From Campylobacter sp. RM16192 (GTDB taxonomy: Bacteria > Campylobacterota > Campylobacteria > Campylobacterales > Campylobacteraceae), in NCBI RefSeq assembly GCF_004803855.2, contig NZ_CP012552.1, positions 372,001 through 436,000 of the forward strand: a stretch of 64,000 nucleotides of DNA, in the 5' to 3' direction. Below the pieces are notes generated by a model that did no database searches, had not been told where the DNA came from, and was given only the letters and a program-made list of their open reading frames with translations. Made by a program: the position numbers and the translations under genes. Positions 9,301 through 17,522 of this stretch are shown here, in pieces; the stretch's first letter is position 1; each line of letters begins with the position of its first letter.

Positions 9301-9928
9301 CGCCGGCACTCATCTTATTTTTTATCAAAAATTTAGCATCGTCAAGGCTTAAATTTGCTACACTAAAAGGCTCTGAAAGGGTAAAATTTATAGTTGAAAA
9401 CGGCTTTGGCAATATCATCTTATCCCAGCTTTTAAACTGCCAAAATTTACTTGCTTCATAGTTTAGAATTTGGATGTTTATATTTTGCTTTTGAGCGATT
9501 ATGACAGCTCCATCCGCTACGCTATGACGCGGACCTCTTGGACCATCAGGAGTGATTATCACATCATTGCCCGATTTTATCTCTTTAAAGGCGTTTATAA
9601 GAGCTTTTGCGCCGCCTTTTGAGCTGCTTCCTCTGATAGTTCCTATGCCAAAAAATTTAATCACTCTCGCGATTATCTCGCCGTCTTTGTGATCGCTGAT
9701 AATTACTTTGCCGTGCCTTTTAAATTTGCTCCACCAATTCAAGTAGGCAAAGCTCATCATGGCTATGCGCCCATGCCAAAAGAGCACGACGCACGGAGAA
9801 TTTTGTAAATTTGTCTTGGAGTAGGTCTTTTTGCAGGTTAAAAATATGAGCCAAACAAGAAAATATATGGCGTAAGTGGTGAAATTTATAAAGAGCGCTC
9901 TTTTAAATTTAGCCCACCAACTCGCCAT
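9293..9928 (-). CDS. DUF374-family lysophospholipid acyltransferase-like protein
   Basis: A 211-residue protein with one N-terminal hydrophobic segment ([20 protein letters not shown]). It has the family hallmarks: FWHGRIAMM near residue 50, an [12 protein letters not shown] stretch, [11 protein letters not shown] and the [12 protein letters not shown] motif. These are typical of DUF374 proteins, relatives of LpxL/PlsC-type acyltransferases, usually peripheral to the inner membrane. The acyl acceptor is unknown. The start ATG lies inside the last codons of miaB (20-base overlap), so translation is coupled to miaB. Confidence 0.8.
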   Translation of the reverse strand: MASWWAKFKRALFINFTTYAIYFLVWLIFLTCKKTYSKTNLQNSPCVVLFWHGRIAMMSFAYLNWWSKFKRHGKVIISDHKDGEIIARVIKFFGIGTIRGSSSKGGAKALINAFKEIKSGNDVIITPDGPRGPRHSVADGAVIIAQKQNINIQILNYEASKFWQFKSWDKMILPKPFSTINFTLSEPFSVANLSLDDAKFLIKNKMSAGDE

Positions 9929-11222
9929 AAAGAACCATTCTTTTTGGATTTGTGATTTTTACTTTTAGTGTTTTGCCAAGTAGCTCTTCACTGCCATCTA
10001 CTTGAACTAAGAAATTATTAAAGCTTCTTCCGGCAACTGCGCCGTTTGCTCTTAGTTCCTCAAAATAAACCTCTAAAATTTTATTTTTTTGAGAGGCTGT
10101 TATCGCGTCTAAAATTTCATTGTGCCTGCTTTGAAGTCTTGTTAAACGAGCCGAAGCGATATTATCTGGAATTTGATTTGTAAACTCTGCCGCTTTTGTA
10201 AGAGGTCGAGGGGAGTACTTAAAGCTAAAAATTTGCTCAAATCTAACACGCTCAAGCACATCCATCGTATCTTCAAATTCAGCGTCCGTTTCACCGGGGA
10301 AAGCCACGATGATATCGGTGCTTATGCTTACATCAGGACGCATCGAGCGAAGTTTAAGTGCGCGGTCCAAAAACCACTCTTTGGTATATCCTCTCTTCAT
10401 CTCGCGAAGAACTTTTGTATTGCCGCTTTGAAGTGGCATGTGCATTGATTTGCAAATTTTGGGATTATTTACAAAAACTTCTAAAAATTTATCATCCATA
10501 TGAAGCGGATGAGGGCTAGTAAAGCGAATTCTCTCAACTCCGTTTACTTCGCTAATCTTAACTAGCAGATCGCTAAAATCCATTTTCTCATGCGAGGCTG
10601 AAAAGCGCTTGCCGTAGTTATTTACGTTTTGTCCTAGTAAAAATATCTCTTTAGCGCCACCGTCTGCTGCTTTTTTAACTTCGTTTAAGATCAAATTTGC
10701 AGGTATTGAGATCTCGTCGCCTCTGGTATGCGGCACGATACAATAGGTGCATTTCTTATCACAGCCTATAGAGATGTTGATGTGTGATTTATAAGGAGAG
10801 CTTCTGAATTCTCCAAAGGCGTATTCGCTCTCGTCGTGATTTATGTCCGTGCTTATAAATTTCGGAGTGTTTACGGCCTGTGAAATTTTACTTACGTTTC
10901 TTGCACCCAAAACGAAATCCACATAAGGGGCGCGCTTAAAAATTTCACTTCCAAGATGACTTGCAGTGCAACCGCACACTCCGATTTTAGCTCCGCTTTT
11001 TTTGGCTTTTTCAAAGCCCCCAACTTCGCTAAATAGCTTATGAACAGGCTTTTCGCGAACCGAGCAGGTGTTGATAAGGATGAGATCGGCATCCTCCATC
11101 TTATCGGTTAGCTCATAGTCCTCTTTTTGCTTAAGTTCTGCGATGATATGCTCACTATCTCGCACATTCATCGCACAACCTAAGGTTTGTATGAAGAGCT
11201 TTTTTTGTGTAGCGTTACTCAA
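9909..11222 (-). CDS. miaB: tRNA-2-methylthio-N6-dimethylallyladenosine synthase
   Basis: A 437-residue radical-SAM methylthiotransferase that adds the ms2 group to i6A37 of tRNAs reading UNN codons. The N-terminal domain begins [17 protein letters not shown], with further cluster cysteines in [10 protein letters not shown] and VCGCTAS. The radical-SAM motif is CDKKCTYC followed by IVPHTRG, which separates MiaB from RimO. A TRAM domain ends the protein. Its start overlaps the HP0268-type gene by four bases (ATGA). Genes for the acyltransferase and downstream proteins follow with overlaps, so this looks like the front of a long minus-strand operon. Confidence 0.95.
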   Translation of the reverse strand: MSNATQKKLFIQTLGCAMNVRDSEHIIAELKQKEDYELTDKMEDADLILINTCSVREKPVHKLFSEVGGFEKAKKSGAKIGVCGCTASHLGSEIFKRAPYVDFVLGARNVSKISQAVNTPKFISTDINHDESEYAFGEFRSSPYKSHINISIGCDKKCTYCIVPHTRGDEISIPANLILNEVKKAADGGAKEIFLLGQNVNNYGKRFSASHEKMDFSDLLVKISEVNGVERIRFTSPHPLHMDDKFLEVFVNNPKICKSMHMPLQSGNTKVLREMKRGYTKEWFLDRALKLRSMRPDVSISTDIIVAFPGETDAEFEDTMDVLERVRFEQIFSFKYSPRPLTKAAEFTNQIPDNIASARLTRLQSRHNEILDAITASQKNKILEVYFEELRANGAVAGRSFNNFLVQVDGSEELLGKTLKVKITNPKRMVLYGELVG

Positions 11223-11461
11223 AGAATATGAACCTCATACATGTAGTCATTCTCATCAAGTCCGTATTTAACGGTTCTGTGATATACACTTAGTCCTTTT
11301 TCTTCAAAATATTCTATTAGAGCAATTAGCTGCTTATGGCTATTTTCTTTGTCGAAATAGAAAATTTTTTGCCCGTCTTTATTTACGGCAGCTTCAATTT
11401 TATCAATTGATATCGTTTTAGGTTTGGCGTCAATCTCGTTTCTGGCTAGTTTTAACTCCAT
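11219..11461 (-). CDS. HP0268-type small protein (putative nuclease)
   Basis: An 80-residue cytoplasmic protein ([18 protein letters not shown]...) with a strand-helix pattern and a C-terminal segment [20 protein letters not shown]. It resembles the Campylobacterota family typified by H. pylori HP0268, for which RNase and DNA-nicking activity of a small Smr-like fold has been reported. I base this on overall similarity and size, so the function here is inferred. It precedes miaB with a four-base overlap, so the two are made together. A link to tRNA or RNA metabolism is possible. Confidence 0.65.
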   Translation of the reverse strand: MELKLARNEIDAKPKTISIDKIEAAVNKDGQKIFYFDKENSHKQLIALIEYFEEKGLSVYHRTVKYGLDENDYMYEVHIL

Positions 11462-11550
11462 TTTTTATCCTTAAAGTCTTTTTGGTAATCTACGAGTATA
11501 GCAAAAACATAATAAAAAGGGTATTAAACTTATTAAAAGTATCATTTTTG

Positions 11551-11556
11551 TATAAT
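11551..11556 (+). promoter_or_regulatory. Probable -10 box for nusA
   Basis: TATAAT following a T-rich tract (ATCATTTTTG) lies 54 bases before the nusA start in the 149-base gap between divergent nusA and the HP0268-type gene. Confidence 0.55.
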
Positions 11557-11610
11557 ACAGTTCTACGCAAATAAATTCCCTAAATTTATTATAGTTTGAC
11601 TGGAGAGATA

Positions 11611-12717
11611 ATGGAGAGAATAGTAGATATTATAGAGTCGATTGCTAATGAAAAAGGCTTAGAGATAGAAGATGTAAAAGAGCGTGTTAAAAGGGCTATC
11701 GTAAATACTGCAAAGCGTATTTATGGCGAAAATTATGAATATGACGTTACTATAGACAATACGACTAAATCTTTACGTTTATATCAAAAAATCACTATAG
11801 TTGCAGATGATGATGAGAGATTGCAGGAGGATAATGAGCACTTTTTAAGTCTTAAAGAGGCTAAAAAAATAGATAGTGGAGTAGAGATCGGAGATGAGCT
11901 TACTTATGAGCTAAATACCGATAATCTAGGTAGAACAGCCGCTCAAACTCTCTATAAAGAGCTTGAATATCATATACAAAGATTACTTGAAGAGAAGATT
12001 TTCCAAAAATATCAAGAGATGATAGGTCATATGGTCTTTGGAACTGTGACTAGGGTCGATAATGATGAAAATACTTTTATAGAGATTGATGAAATTCGCG
12101 CGGTAATGCCTCGTAAAAATAGAATAAAGGGTGAGAAATTTAAAGTAGGAAACGTCGTAAAAGCGGTAATCAAGGGTGTGTATATAGATAAATCTCAGGG
12201 TATTAAAGTGGAGCTTAGCAGAACTTCTCCAAAATTTCTCGAAGCTCTTTTAAAGGCCGAAGTTCCAGAGATAAAAGATGGTCTTGTGCTAGTCGCTGCA
12301 AGCGCTAGAATTCCGGGCGAGAGAGCCAAAGTAGCGCTTATCTCAACCACTCCAAACGTAGATCCTGTTGGTGCTACGGTCGGTACAAAAGGTGTGCGTA
12401 TAAATGCTGTGACAAAAGAGCTAAATGGAGAAAACATCGATGCTATCGAGTTTTCAAGCGAGCCAACAATATTAATAACTCGTGCAATGGCTCCTGCTAT
12501 AATTAGTTCTGTTAAAATAGTCGATGAGAAAAAAGCCGTGGTTAGTATCGCGACCGAGCAAAAGAGTAAAGCGATAGGCAAAAGCGGTATAAATATACGC
12601 TTAGCAAGTATGCTTAGTGGCTTTGAAATTGAGCTTGTAGAGATCGGAGGAGCCAAGATAGGCAACTCAAATGATGATACTATGAAAGACCTAAAGGCTC
12701 TCTTTGGAGATCTATAA
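11611..12717 (+). CDS. nusA: Transcription termination/antitermination factor NusA
   Basis: A 368-residue protein starting at ATG 11611 behind GGAGAG. It has the N-terminal RNA-polymerase-binding domain (MERIVDIIESIANEKGLEIE), an S1 domain (about 130-200, with GTVTRVDNDENTFIEID) and two KH domains (GATVGTKGVRINAVTKEL and AIGKSGINIRLAS). The acidic C-terminal repeats of E. coli NusA are missing, as is usual outside gammaproteobacteria. It modulates pausing and termination of RNA polymerase. The gene appears monocistronic, with a strong hairpin just after the stop. Confidence 0.95.
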   Translation: MERIVDIIESIANEKGLEIEDVKERVKRAIVNTAKRIYGENYEYDVTIDNTTKSLRLYQKITIVADDDERLQEDNEHFLSLKEAKKIDSGVEIGDELTYELNTDNLGRTAAQTLYKELEYHIQRLLEEKIFQKYQEMIGHMVFGTVTRVDNDENTFIEIDEIRAVMPRKNRIKGEKFKVGNVVKAVIKGVYIDKSQGIKVELSRTSPKFLEALLKAEVPEIKDGLVLVAASARIPGERAKVALISTTPNVDPVGATVGTKGVRINAVTKELNGENIDAIEFSSEPTILITRAMAPAIISSVKIVDEKKAVVSIATEQKSKAIGKSGINIRLASMLSGFEIELVEIGGAKIGNSNDDTMKDLKALFGDL

Positions 12718-12721
12718 AGCC

Positions 12722-12747
12722 AAATTTTAGGCTTTAGCCTAAAATTT
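12722..12747. terminator. Bidirectional terminator between nusA and the small lipoprotein gene
   Basis: AAATTTTAGGC (12722-12732) and GCCTAAAATTT (12737-12747) are perfect inverted repeats with a TTTA loop. The A/T arms give a U tract in either direction. The right arm overlaps the stop codon of the minus-strand lipoprotein gene by two bases. Confidence 0.8.
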
Positions 12748-12853
12748 ACTTATGTGTAGACCTATAAAGCGGGTGTTGATAGTCGTTTCTTTCGCATCCG
12801 CTTAGTAAAAATCCTGCCAAAAATATCATCGATAGAAGTATAAATTTCTTCAT
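12746..12853 (-). CDS. 35-residue lipoprotein of unknown function
   Basis: A short frame with an excellent lipoprotein signal: MKKFILLSMIFLAGFLLSGC, where LSGC is the lipobox and Cys 20 would be lipidated. The mature peptide is only 16 residues (CERNDYQHPLYRSTHK). AGGAAAAA precedes the ATG as a ribosome site and the gene ends in a shared terminator, so it is probably real. Tiny lipoproteins such as LptM bear a similar HPLY/GPLY stretch after the lipidated Cys and assist LPS transporter assembly; the likeness here is slight and is offered only as a possibility. It diverges from dnaX. Confidence 0.65.
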   Translation of the reverse strand: MKKFILLSMIFLAGFLLSGCERNDYQHPLYRSTHK

Positions 12854-12928
12854 TTTTTCCTGCTTTTTTAAAATTTTTGCGATTATATCTAAAAATTTCA
12901 CTATATTAAAAATTTATACAAAAACGGC

Positions 12929-12934
12929 TACAAT
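12929..12934 (+). promoter_or_regulatory. Probable -10 box for dnaX
   Basis: TACAAT in the context GGCTACAATCTAG, 28 bases before the dnaX GTG start. The gap is shared with the divergent small lipoprotein gene. Confidence 0.45.
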
Positions 12935-12961
12935 CTAGAAATTTAAAAATAAGGAAAATTT

Positions 12962-14779
12962 GTGTTGCAAGCACTCGCACTTAGATATCGCCCGCGAAAT
13001 TTCGATGAGCTAATAGGACAAGAATCAGTAAGCAAAAGCCTAACTCACGCACTTAGCGAAAATCGCCTAACGCATGCGTATCTCTTCTCCGGGCTTCGCG
13101 GAAGCGGCAAGACCTCAAGCGCTAGAATCTTCTCAAAAGCCCTAGTGTGCGAGCATGGACCTACTGCGAAACCTTGCGAAAAGTGTGTGCATTGCGAGAT
13201 GGCAAACGAATCTCGCCATATCGACATCATCGAGATGGATGCAGCAAGCCACCGAAAGATCGACGATATAAGAGAGCTTATTGAGCAGACTAAATACGCT
13301 CCAGCCTCAGCTAGGTTTAAAATTTTTATTATCGATGAAGTTCATATGCTTACAAAAGAGGCGTTTAACGCGCTTTTAAAGACGCTTGAAGAGCCTCCTA
13401 GCTATGTGAAATTTATCCTTGCGACGACCGATCCGCTAAAGCTCCCTGCTACGGTGCTTTCGCGCACTCAGCATTTTAGATTTAAGCAAATTTCAAAACA
13501 AAACATCATCAAACACCTTGAATACATCCTAAGCAAAGAGAGTGTGGAGTATGAGAGTGAGGCTATCGAAATTCTCGCTCGCAGCGGCTCCGGTTCGCTT
13601 CGTGATACGCTTACTTTGCTTGATCAAGCTATTGTGTATTCGCATGCAAATATCACTCAAAGCGTGGTTGCTGATATGCTTGGGCTTTTGGATCCTGCGC
13701 GCATTGAAGAGATCATGCAAGTCGTTATGAGTGGCAATAGAGCTGCGATGAGCAGTCTTGTAAGCGAGCTTGAGAGCTATGACGGCGAGATGATAATCGA
13801 TGAGCTAATCGCAAATTTAAAAGAGAATTTTCTTGGAGGAAACAGTAAGTATTCGCTGCTTTTATACGAGAGATTTTTTAGAATTTTATCCGAAGCCAAG
13901 GGCATGCTAAGCGTAAGTAGCGATAATGGCTTTGTGCTTAGTATCATGCTTTTTATGATGATGGAGGCGATAAATTTAAAACCGATTGATGATATGATAG
14001 GAAATTTTGAGATAAAAGAGCAGAGCTTAAATTTAAGCGCACATACTGCTAAGCAGCCTCAAAAAGCCCAAGTAAATGCACCTGCTAAAGTAGTGGCAAA
14101 GAGCCCGTATGAGCTATTTTTGGACAAGATTTACGATAGAGATTATACTCTTGGGGAGTGCTTTAAAGAGTGCATCGAATTTTTGGAGTTTAAAGATAAC
14201 TGCCTTAGCCTTTCTTCAAACGCAAGCGGGGCAAATCAGGAAAAATTGCGCTCCAGCTCAAAAGTGATAATGGAAATTTTGCGTACAAATTTTGGCCCGG
14301 ATGCAAAGATCAAGATCGCTCCAAAAGAAGTTCAGCCTCAAATTGACGATAAAAACGAAGCAAATTTAAATGATAGTGACACAACTACGATCAAGCCTGA
14401 AACAGAGCAAAATTCAAATTTAGCCCAGCCCAGCCAAGAAGCTCGGTCAAATTTTAAGCCTTATCTTGGCGATAAAAGAGATAATACCGAGGATTTTACA
14501 ACCTCTTATTCGCTTAAATTTCAGACGGATTCGGGTATAGTGGTTGATGATATGGCTTTGCTTGATATGGAACTTGAAAAGATAGAGGGGCAAAGCAAGG
14601 AAGTAAGTAAACCTAGCGAAATTTCCGAAGTCAAAGTTAAGATAGGCGAAACTGCCGTTATCAAGCCTGAAACGAGTGAGTCAAAATCTCCCGAAGAGTT
14701 GCAAAACGCTAAAAATCAAGCGATATTAAAAGAGGCAAATAGGCTTTTTGGCGAACCTGAAATTTTAAGCTTAGGTTAA
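12962..14779 (+). CDS. dnaX: DNA polymerase III subunit tau/gamma
   Basis: A 605-residue clamp-loader ATPase starting with GTG behind AAGGAAA. The N-terminal AAA+ module has Walker A in GLRGSGKTSS, a four-cysteine zinc module (CEHGPTAKPCEKCVHC), Walker B IIDEVHML and an SRC-like sensor (LSRTQHF). Residues past ~370 form a variable linker and tau-type C-terminal region rich in Glu, Ser and Pro. The protein loads the sliding clamp and organises the replisome. It converges with rho, and a perfect inverted repeat lies between them, the same arrangement as C. jejuni dnaX-rho. I did not find an obvious A-AAA-AAG frameshift site for a separate gamma form. Confidence 0.95.
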   Translation: MLQALALRYRPRNFDELIGQESVSKSLTHALSENRLTHAYLFSGLRGSGKTSSARIFSKALVCEHGPTAKPCEKCVHCEMANESRHIDIIEMDAASHRKIDDIRELIEQTKYAPASARFKIFIIDEVHMLTKEAFNALLKTLEEPPSYVKFILATTDPLKLPATVLSRTQHFRFKQISKQNIIKHLEYILSKESVEYESEAIEILARSGSGSLRDTLTLLDQAIVYSHANITQSVVADMLGLLDPARIEEIMQVVMSGNRAAMSSLVSELESYDGEMIIDELIANLKENFLGGNSKYSLLLYERFFRILSEAKGMLSVSSDNGFVLSIMLFMMMEAINLKPIDDMIGNFEIKEQSLNLSAHTAKQPQKAQVNAPAKVVAKSPYELFLDKIYDRDYTLGECFKECIEFLEFKDNCLSLSSNASGANQEKLRSSSKVIMEILRTNFGPDAKIKIAPKEVQPQIDDKNEANLNDSDTTTIKPETEQNSNLAQPSQEARSNFKPYLGDKRDNTEDFTTSYSLKFQTDSGIVVDDMALLDMELEKIEGQSKEVSKPSEISEVKVKIGETAVIKPETSESKSPEELQNAKNQAILKEANRLFGEPEILSLG

Positions 14780-14794
14780 TTAAAAAAGAAAGCT

Positions 14795-14823
14795 AAAATT
14801 TGAGCTTTTAAGGCTCAAATTTT
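14795..14823. terminator. Bidirectional terminator between dnaX and rho
   Basis: AAAATTTGAGC (14795-14805) and GCTCAAATTTT (14813-14823) form a perfect 11-base inverted repeat. It serves both convergent genes and overlaps the rho stop codon by two bases. Confidence 0.8.
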
Positions 14824-16174
14824 AATCATTTAGTATCGATAAAAGCTCGTTGTTGTCTTTTGTTTTTAGCATCTTTGCATATAGGAATTTAAGCGCTTCT
14901 ACGTCGTCCATAGAAGCGATCGCAGAGCGTATAGCCCAAATTTTTTGAAGTTCGTCAGGCTTTTGAAGAAGCTCTTCTTTTCTTGTGCCTGATTTTAGGA
15001 TGTTGATAGCTGGATAAATTCTGCGGTCTGAGATGTTGCGATCAAGCACGATTTCGCTATTTCCCGTGCCTTTAAACTCCTCAAATATAACCTCATCCAT
15101 CCTTGAGCCCGTGTCAATAAGCGCTGTTGCGACGATGGTCAAGCTTCCGCCGTCTTCGATATTTCTAGCCGCTCCAAAAAAGCGTTTTGGCTTATGAAGT
15201 GCGTTTGCATCAACGCCGCCCGTTAGCACCTTGCCGCTTGGCGGAGTTACGGTGTTGTAAGCACGCGCAAGACGAGTTATGCTATCAAGCAAGATGATGA
15301 CGTCCTTGCCCATTTCAACAAGACGTTTTGCCTTTTCGATAACGAGCTCGGCAACTCGCACGTGATTAAGTGCAGGAAGATCAAAAGTCGAGCTAAACAC
15401 TTCACCTTTCACGCAGCGCTGCATATCGGTAACCTCTTCAGGGCGCTCATCAACCAAAAGCACCATGAGGTGCGCTTCGGGATGGTTTCTTGCGATACCG
15501 TGAGCAAGCTCTTTCATAAGCTCTGTTTTACCGCTTCTTGGAGGTGCGACGATAAGTCCGCGCTGCCCCTTTCCGATAGGAGTAAATAGATCAAGCACGC
15601 GGCCAGTAAGTTTCATTGCATCATATTCAAGATGAAGCTTTTGTGTAGGAAACAGCGGAGTTAAGTTATCAAAAAGAGGTCTTTCTTTGGCTTCTGCTAA
15701 AGGCATGTAGTTAACCGCTTCGATTTTAAGCAGAGCGTAGTACTTTTCTTGATCTTTTGGCTCTCTAACTTGACCGGTTACGATGTCGCCCACACGAAGG
15801 GCAAATTTGCGAATTTGAGAGTTTGAAACGTAAGCGTCGTTAGAGCTGTCGCTTAAATTTGCATCGACCGAGCGTAAAAATCCATAACCCTCGTTTGTGA
15901 TCTCTAAAATTCCCGTAAATAGGATGAAGCCGCCTTGCTTGGTCTGTGTTTTTAAAATTTCAAATATCAAATCTTGTCTGCGAAATTCGCGCGGGTTTTC
16001 CACACCTACGCCGTTTGCTATCTGTACAAGCTCTTCTAGGCTTAGTGTGCGAAGTTCTTCGATTTTATGTCCGTCAACAGGGATGTGAGTTCGTGAATTT
16101 TGATATTTTCTGGAAGTTTTTGTATTCTCTGAATTTGGCTGGTTTACGCCATTTTGATTTGTGCTATTTTCCAT
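14822..16174 (-). CDS. rho: Transcription termination factor Rho
   Basis: A 450-residue hexameric RNA helicase. The N-terminus is a ~50-residue Asn/Ser/Thr-rich extension. It is followed by the Rho-N helix domain ([17 protein letters not shown]), a cold-shock-type RNA-binding domain (about 80-150, [15 protein letters not shown]) and the ATPase with Walker A in [11 protein letters not shown] and Walker B in [16 protein letters not shown]. The secondary RNA-site loops ([14 protein letters not shown]) are intact. The gene is read toward dnaX and diverges from the CDF transporter gene. Confidence 0.97.
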   Translation of the reverse strand: MENSTNQNGVNQPNSENTKTSRKYQNSRTHIPVDGHKIEELRTLSLEELVQIANGVGVENPREFRRQDLIFEILKTQTKQGGFILFTGILEITNEGYGFLRSVDANLSDSSNDAYVSNSQIRKFALRVGDIVTGQVREPKDQEKYYALLKIEAVNYMPLAEAKERPLFDNLTPLFPTQKLHLEYDAMKLTGRVLDLFTPIGKGQRGLIVAPPRSGKTELMKELAHGIARNHPEAHLMVLLVDERPEEVTDMQRCVKGEVFSSTFDLPALNHVRVAELVIEKAKRLVEMGKDVIILLDSITRLARAYNTVTPPSGKVLTGGVDANALHKPKRFFGAARNIEDGGSLTIVATALIDTGSRMDEVIFEEFKGTGNSEIVLDRNISDRRIYPAINILKSGTRKEELLQKPDELQKIWAIRSAIASMDDVEALKFLYAKMLKTKDNNELLSILND

Positions 16175-16337
16175 ATATCCTCTTTATAAAGTATGGGTAT
16201 TTTTGTAGATTGATTTAAGTTTCAAAAGAAGCTTTATTTGGCTCGTATTTTATAGAAATTTGTTTTTGTTGTCAAGTTTTGATTTGTTTTTAATATGTTA
16301 AAATGGCTATAAAATTAGTTAAGAATAAGAGTCTAAA

Positions 16338-17447
16338 ATGATGCAATTTAAAGATGGCGAGCGCGAAAAAAAGATAATAAAAACAGCGTTTATCGGTATA
16401 GTGACAAATGTTATTTTAGCAAGTATTAAAATTTTTATAGCACTTGCTTCAAATTCTGTCGCCATCATCTCTGATGCGGTAAATAACCTAAGCGACGCAT
16501 TTTCAAGTTTGATAACGATCTTTGGCTCCAAGCTTGCTCAAAAGCTGCCTGACGAGAGCCACCCATACGGCTACGGAAGGGTTGAATATATCGGAGGACT
16601 TATAGTCTCTATCATAGTTTTGATGCTTGGTTTTGAGTTTTTAAAAACCTCGATAGAAAACATCATAGAACCCGTTACTACGACCTTTACACCGGCACTT
16701 TTAACGATACTTTTTATAGCTATATTTGTAAAATTTGCTATCGCGTTTTATTACAAAAAGATAGGAAATTTAACCAAATCTATAGCCTTAAAAGCTGTTG
16801 GGCAAGAGGCATTGGGAGATGCGATCATCTCTTGCGTGATACTAGTTAGTGCGGGGCTTTCATACTTTGCAAATATCCAAGTTGACGGCTATGCAGGCGC
16901 TTTGGCTTCGCTTTTTATCATATATAACGGCGTGATTTTGATTAAAGAGACTTTTGATAGGATCATAGGCGGGCGAGTGGAAAAAGAAGTAAGCGATGAA
17001 ATTTATAAAGCCGTTAAAGAGTGCGAGATAGTGCTTGACGCGTATGATCTCATCCTTCACAACTACGGTGTTGAGCGCTATGTGGGCTCTATAAACGTTG
17101 AAGTTGATGAGCATATGAAAATTTCAGAAATTTCTCAGCGATTAAATGAGCTTCAGATAGAAATTTACCGCAAATACAGAATCTATCTTGTGTTTGGAAT
17201 TTATAGCGTAAATTTAGGGCAAAACGACACGAAAGAGTGCGTGAAAAACTTGCTAAGTGAGTTTAAAAGCATACTAAATTTGCACGCATTTTTTATAAAT
17301 ACCGCTAAAAAAACGGTTAGATTTGACGTCGTCGTTAGCTTTAAGGAGCGAAATTTAGACGAGCTTAGAAGCAAGATGGAAGGTATCGTTTCGGCGCAGT
17401 TTCCAGGATATAAAATTTTTATCGTTATTGATAGAGAGTTTGCTTAA
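16338..17447 (+). CDS. Cation diffusion facilitator family transporter
   Basis: A 369-residue inner-membrane protein with about six helices and a C-terminal cytoplasmic domain of some 90 residues that is longer than in E. coli FieF. The first metal site shows as SDAVNNLSDAF, and the family motif HPYGYGRVEYIGGL follows. The fifth helix, where the second half of the transport site is expected, contains EALGDAIISC, so a different metal preference from zinc (HxxxD) is possible; the residues EALGDA resemble manganese/iron-type or unassigned CDF members. It exports divalent cations by proton antiport. It lies alone between rho and ccoI. The metal cannot be fixed from sequence. Confidence 0.88.
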   Translation: MMQFKDGEREKKIIKTAFIGIVTNVILASIKIFIALASNSVAIISDAVNNLSDAFSSLITIFGSKLAQKLPDESHPYGYGRVEYIGGLIVSIIVLMLGFEFLKTSIENIIEPVTTTFTPALLTILFIAIFVKFAIAFYYKKIGNLTKSIALKAVGQEALGDAIISCVILVSAGLSYFANIQVDGYAGALASLFIIYNGVILIKETFDRIIGGRVEKEVSDEIYKAVKECEIVLDAYDLILHNYGVERYVGSINVEVDEHMKISEISQRLNELQIEIYRKYRIYLVFGIYSVNLGQNDTKECVKNLLSEFKSILNLHAFFINTAKKTVRFDVVVSFKERNLDELRSKMEGIVSAQFPGYKIFIVIDREFA

Positions 17448-17481
17448 TTTTTATATCTTAAATATTTAAGATGAAATGTCA

Positions 17482-17487
17482 TATAAT
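17482..17487 (+). promoter_or_regulatory. Probable -10 box for ccoI-ccoS
   Basis: TATAAT in GTCATATAATCTAT, 36 bases before the ccoI ATG, in the 75-base gap after the CDF gene. Confidence 0.55.
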
Positions 17488-17522
17488 CTATAAATTTAAA
17501 TTTGAAAGAAAAATGTAACTAA

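Noticed and set aside
12195-12665. Long minus-strand open frame inside nusA
   Set aside because: It is an antisense frame of a strongly conserved gene with low-complexity Ser/Ile/Leu content and no ribosome site.
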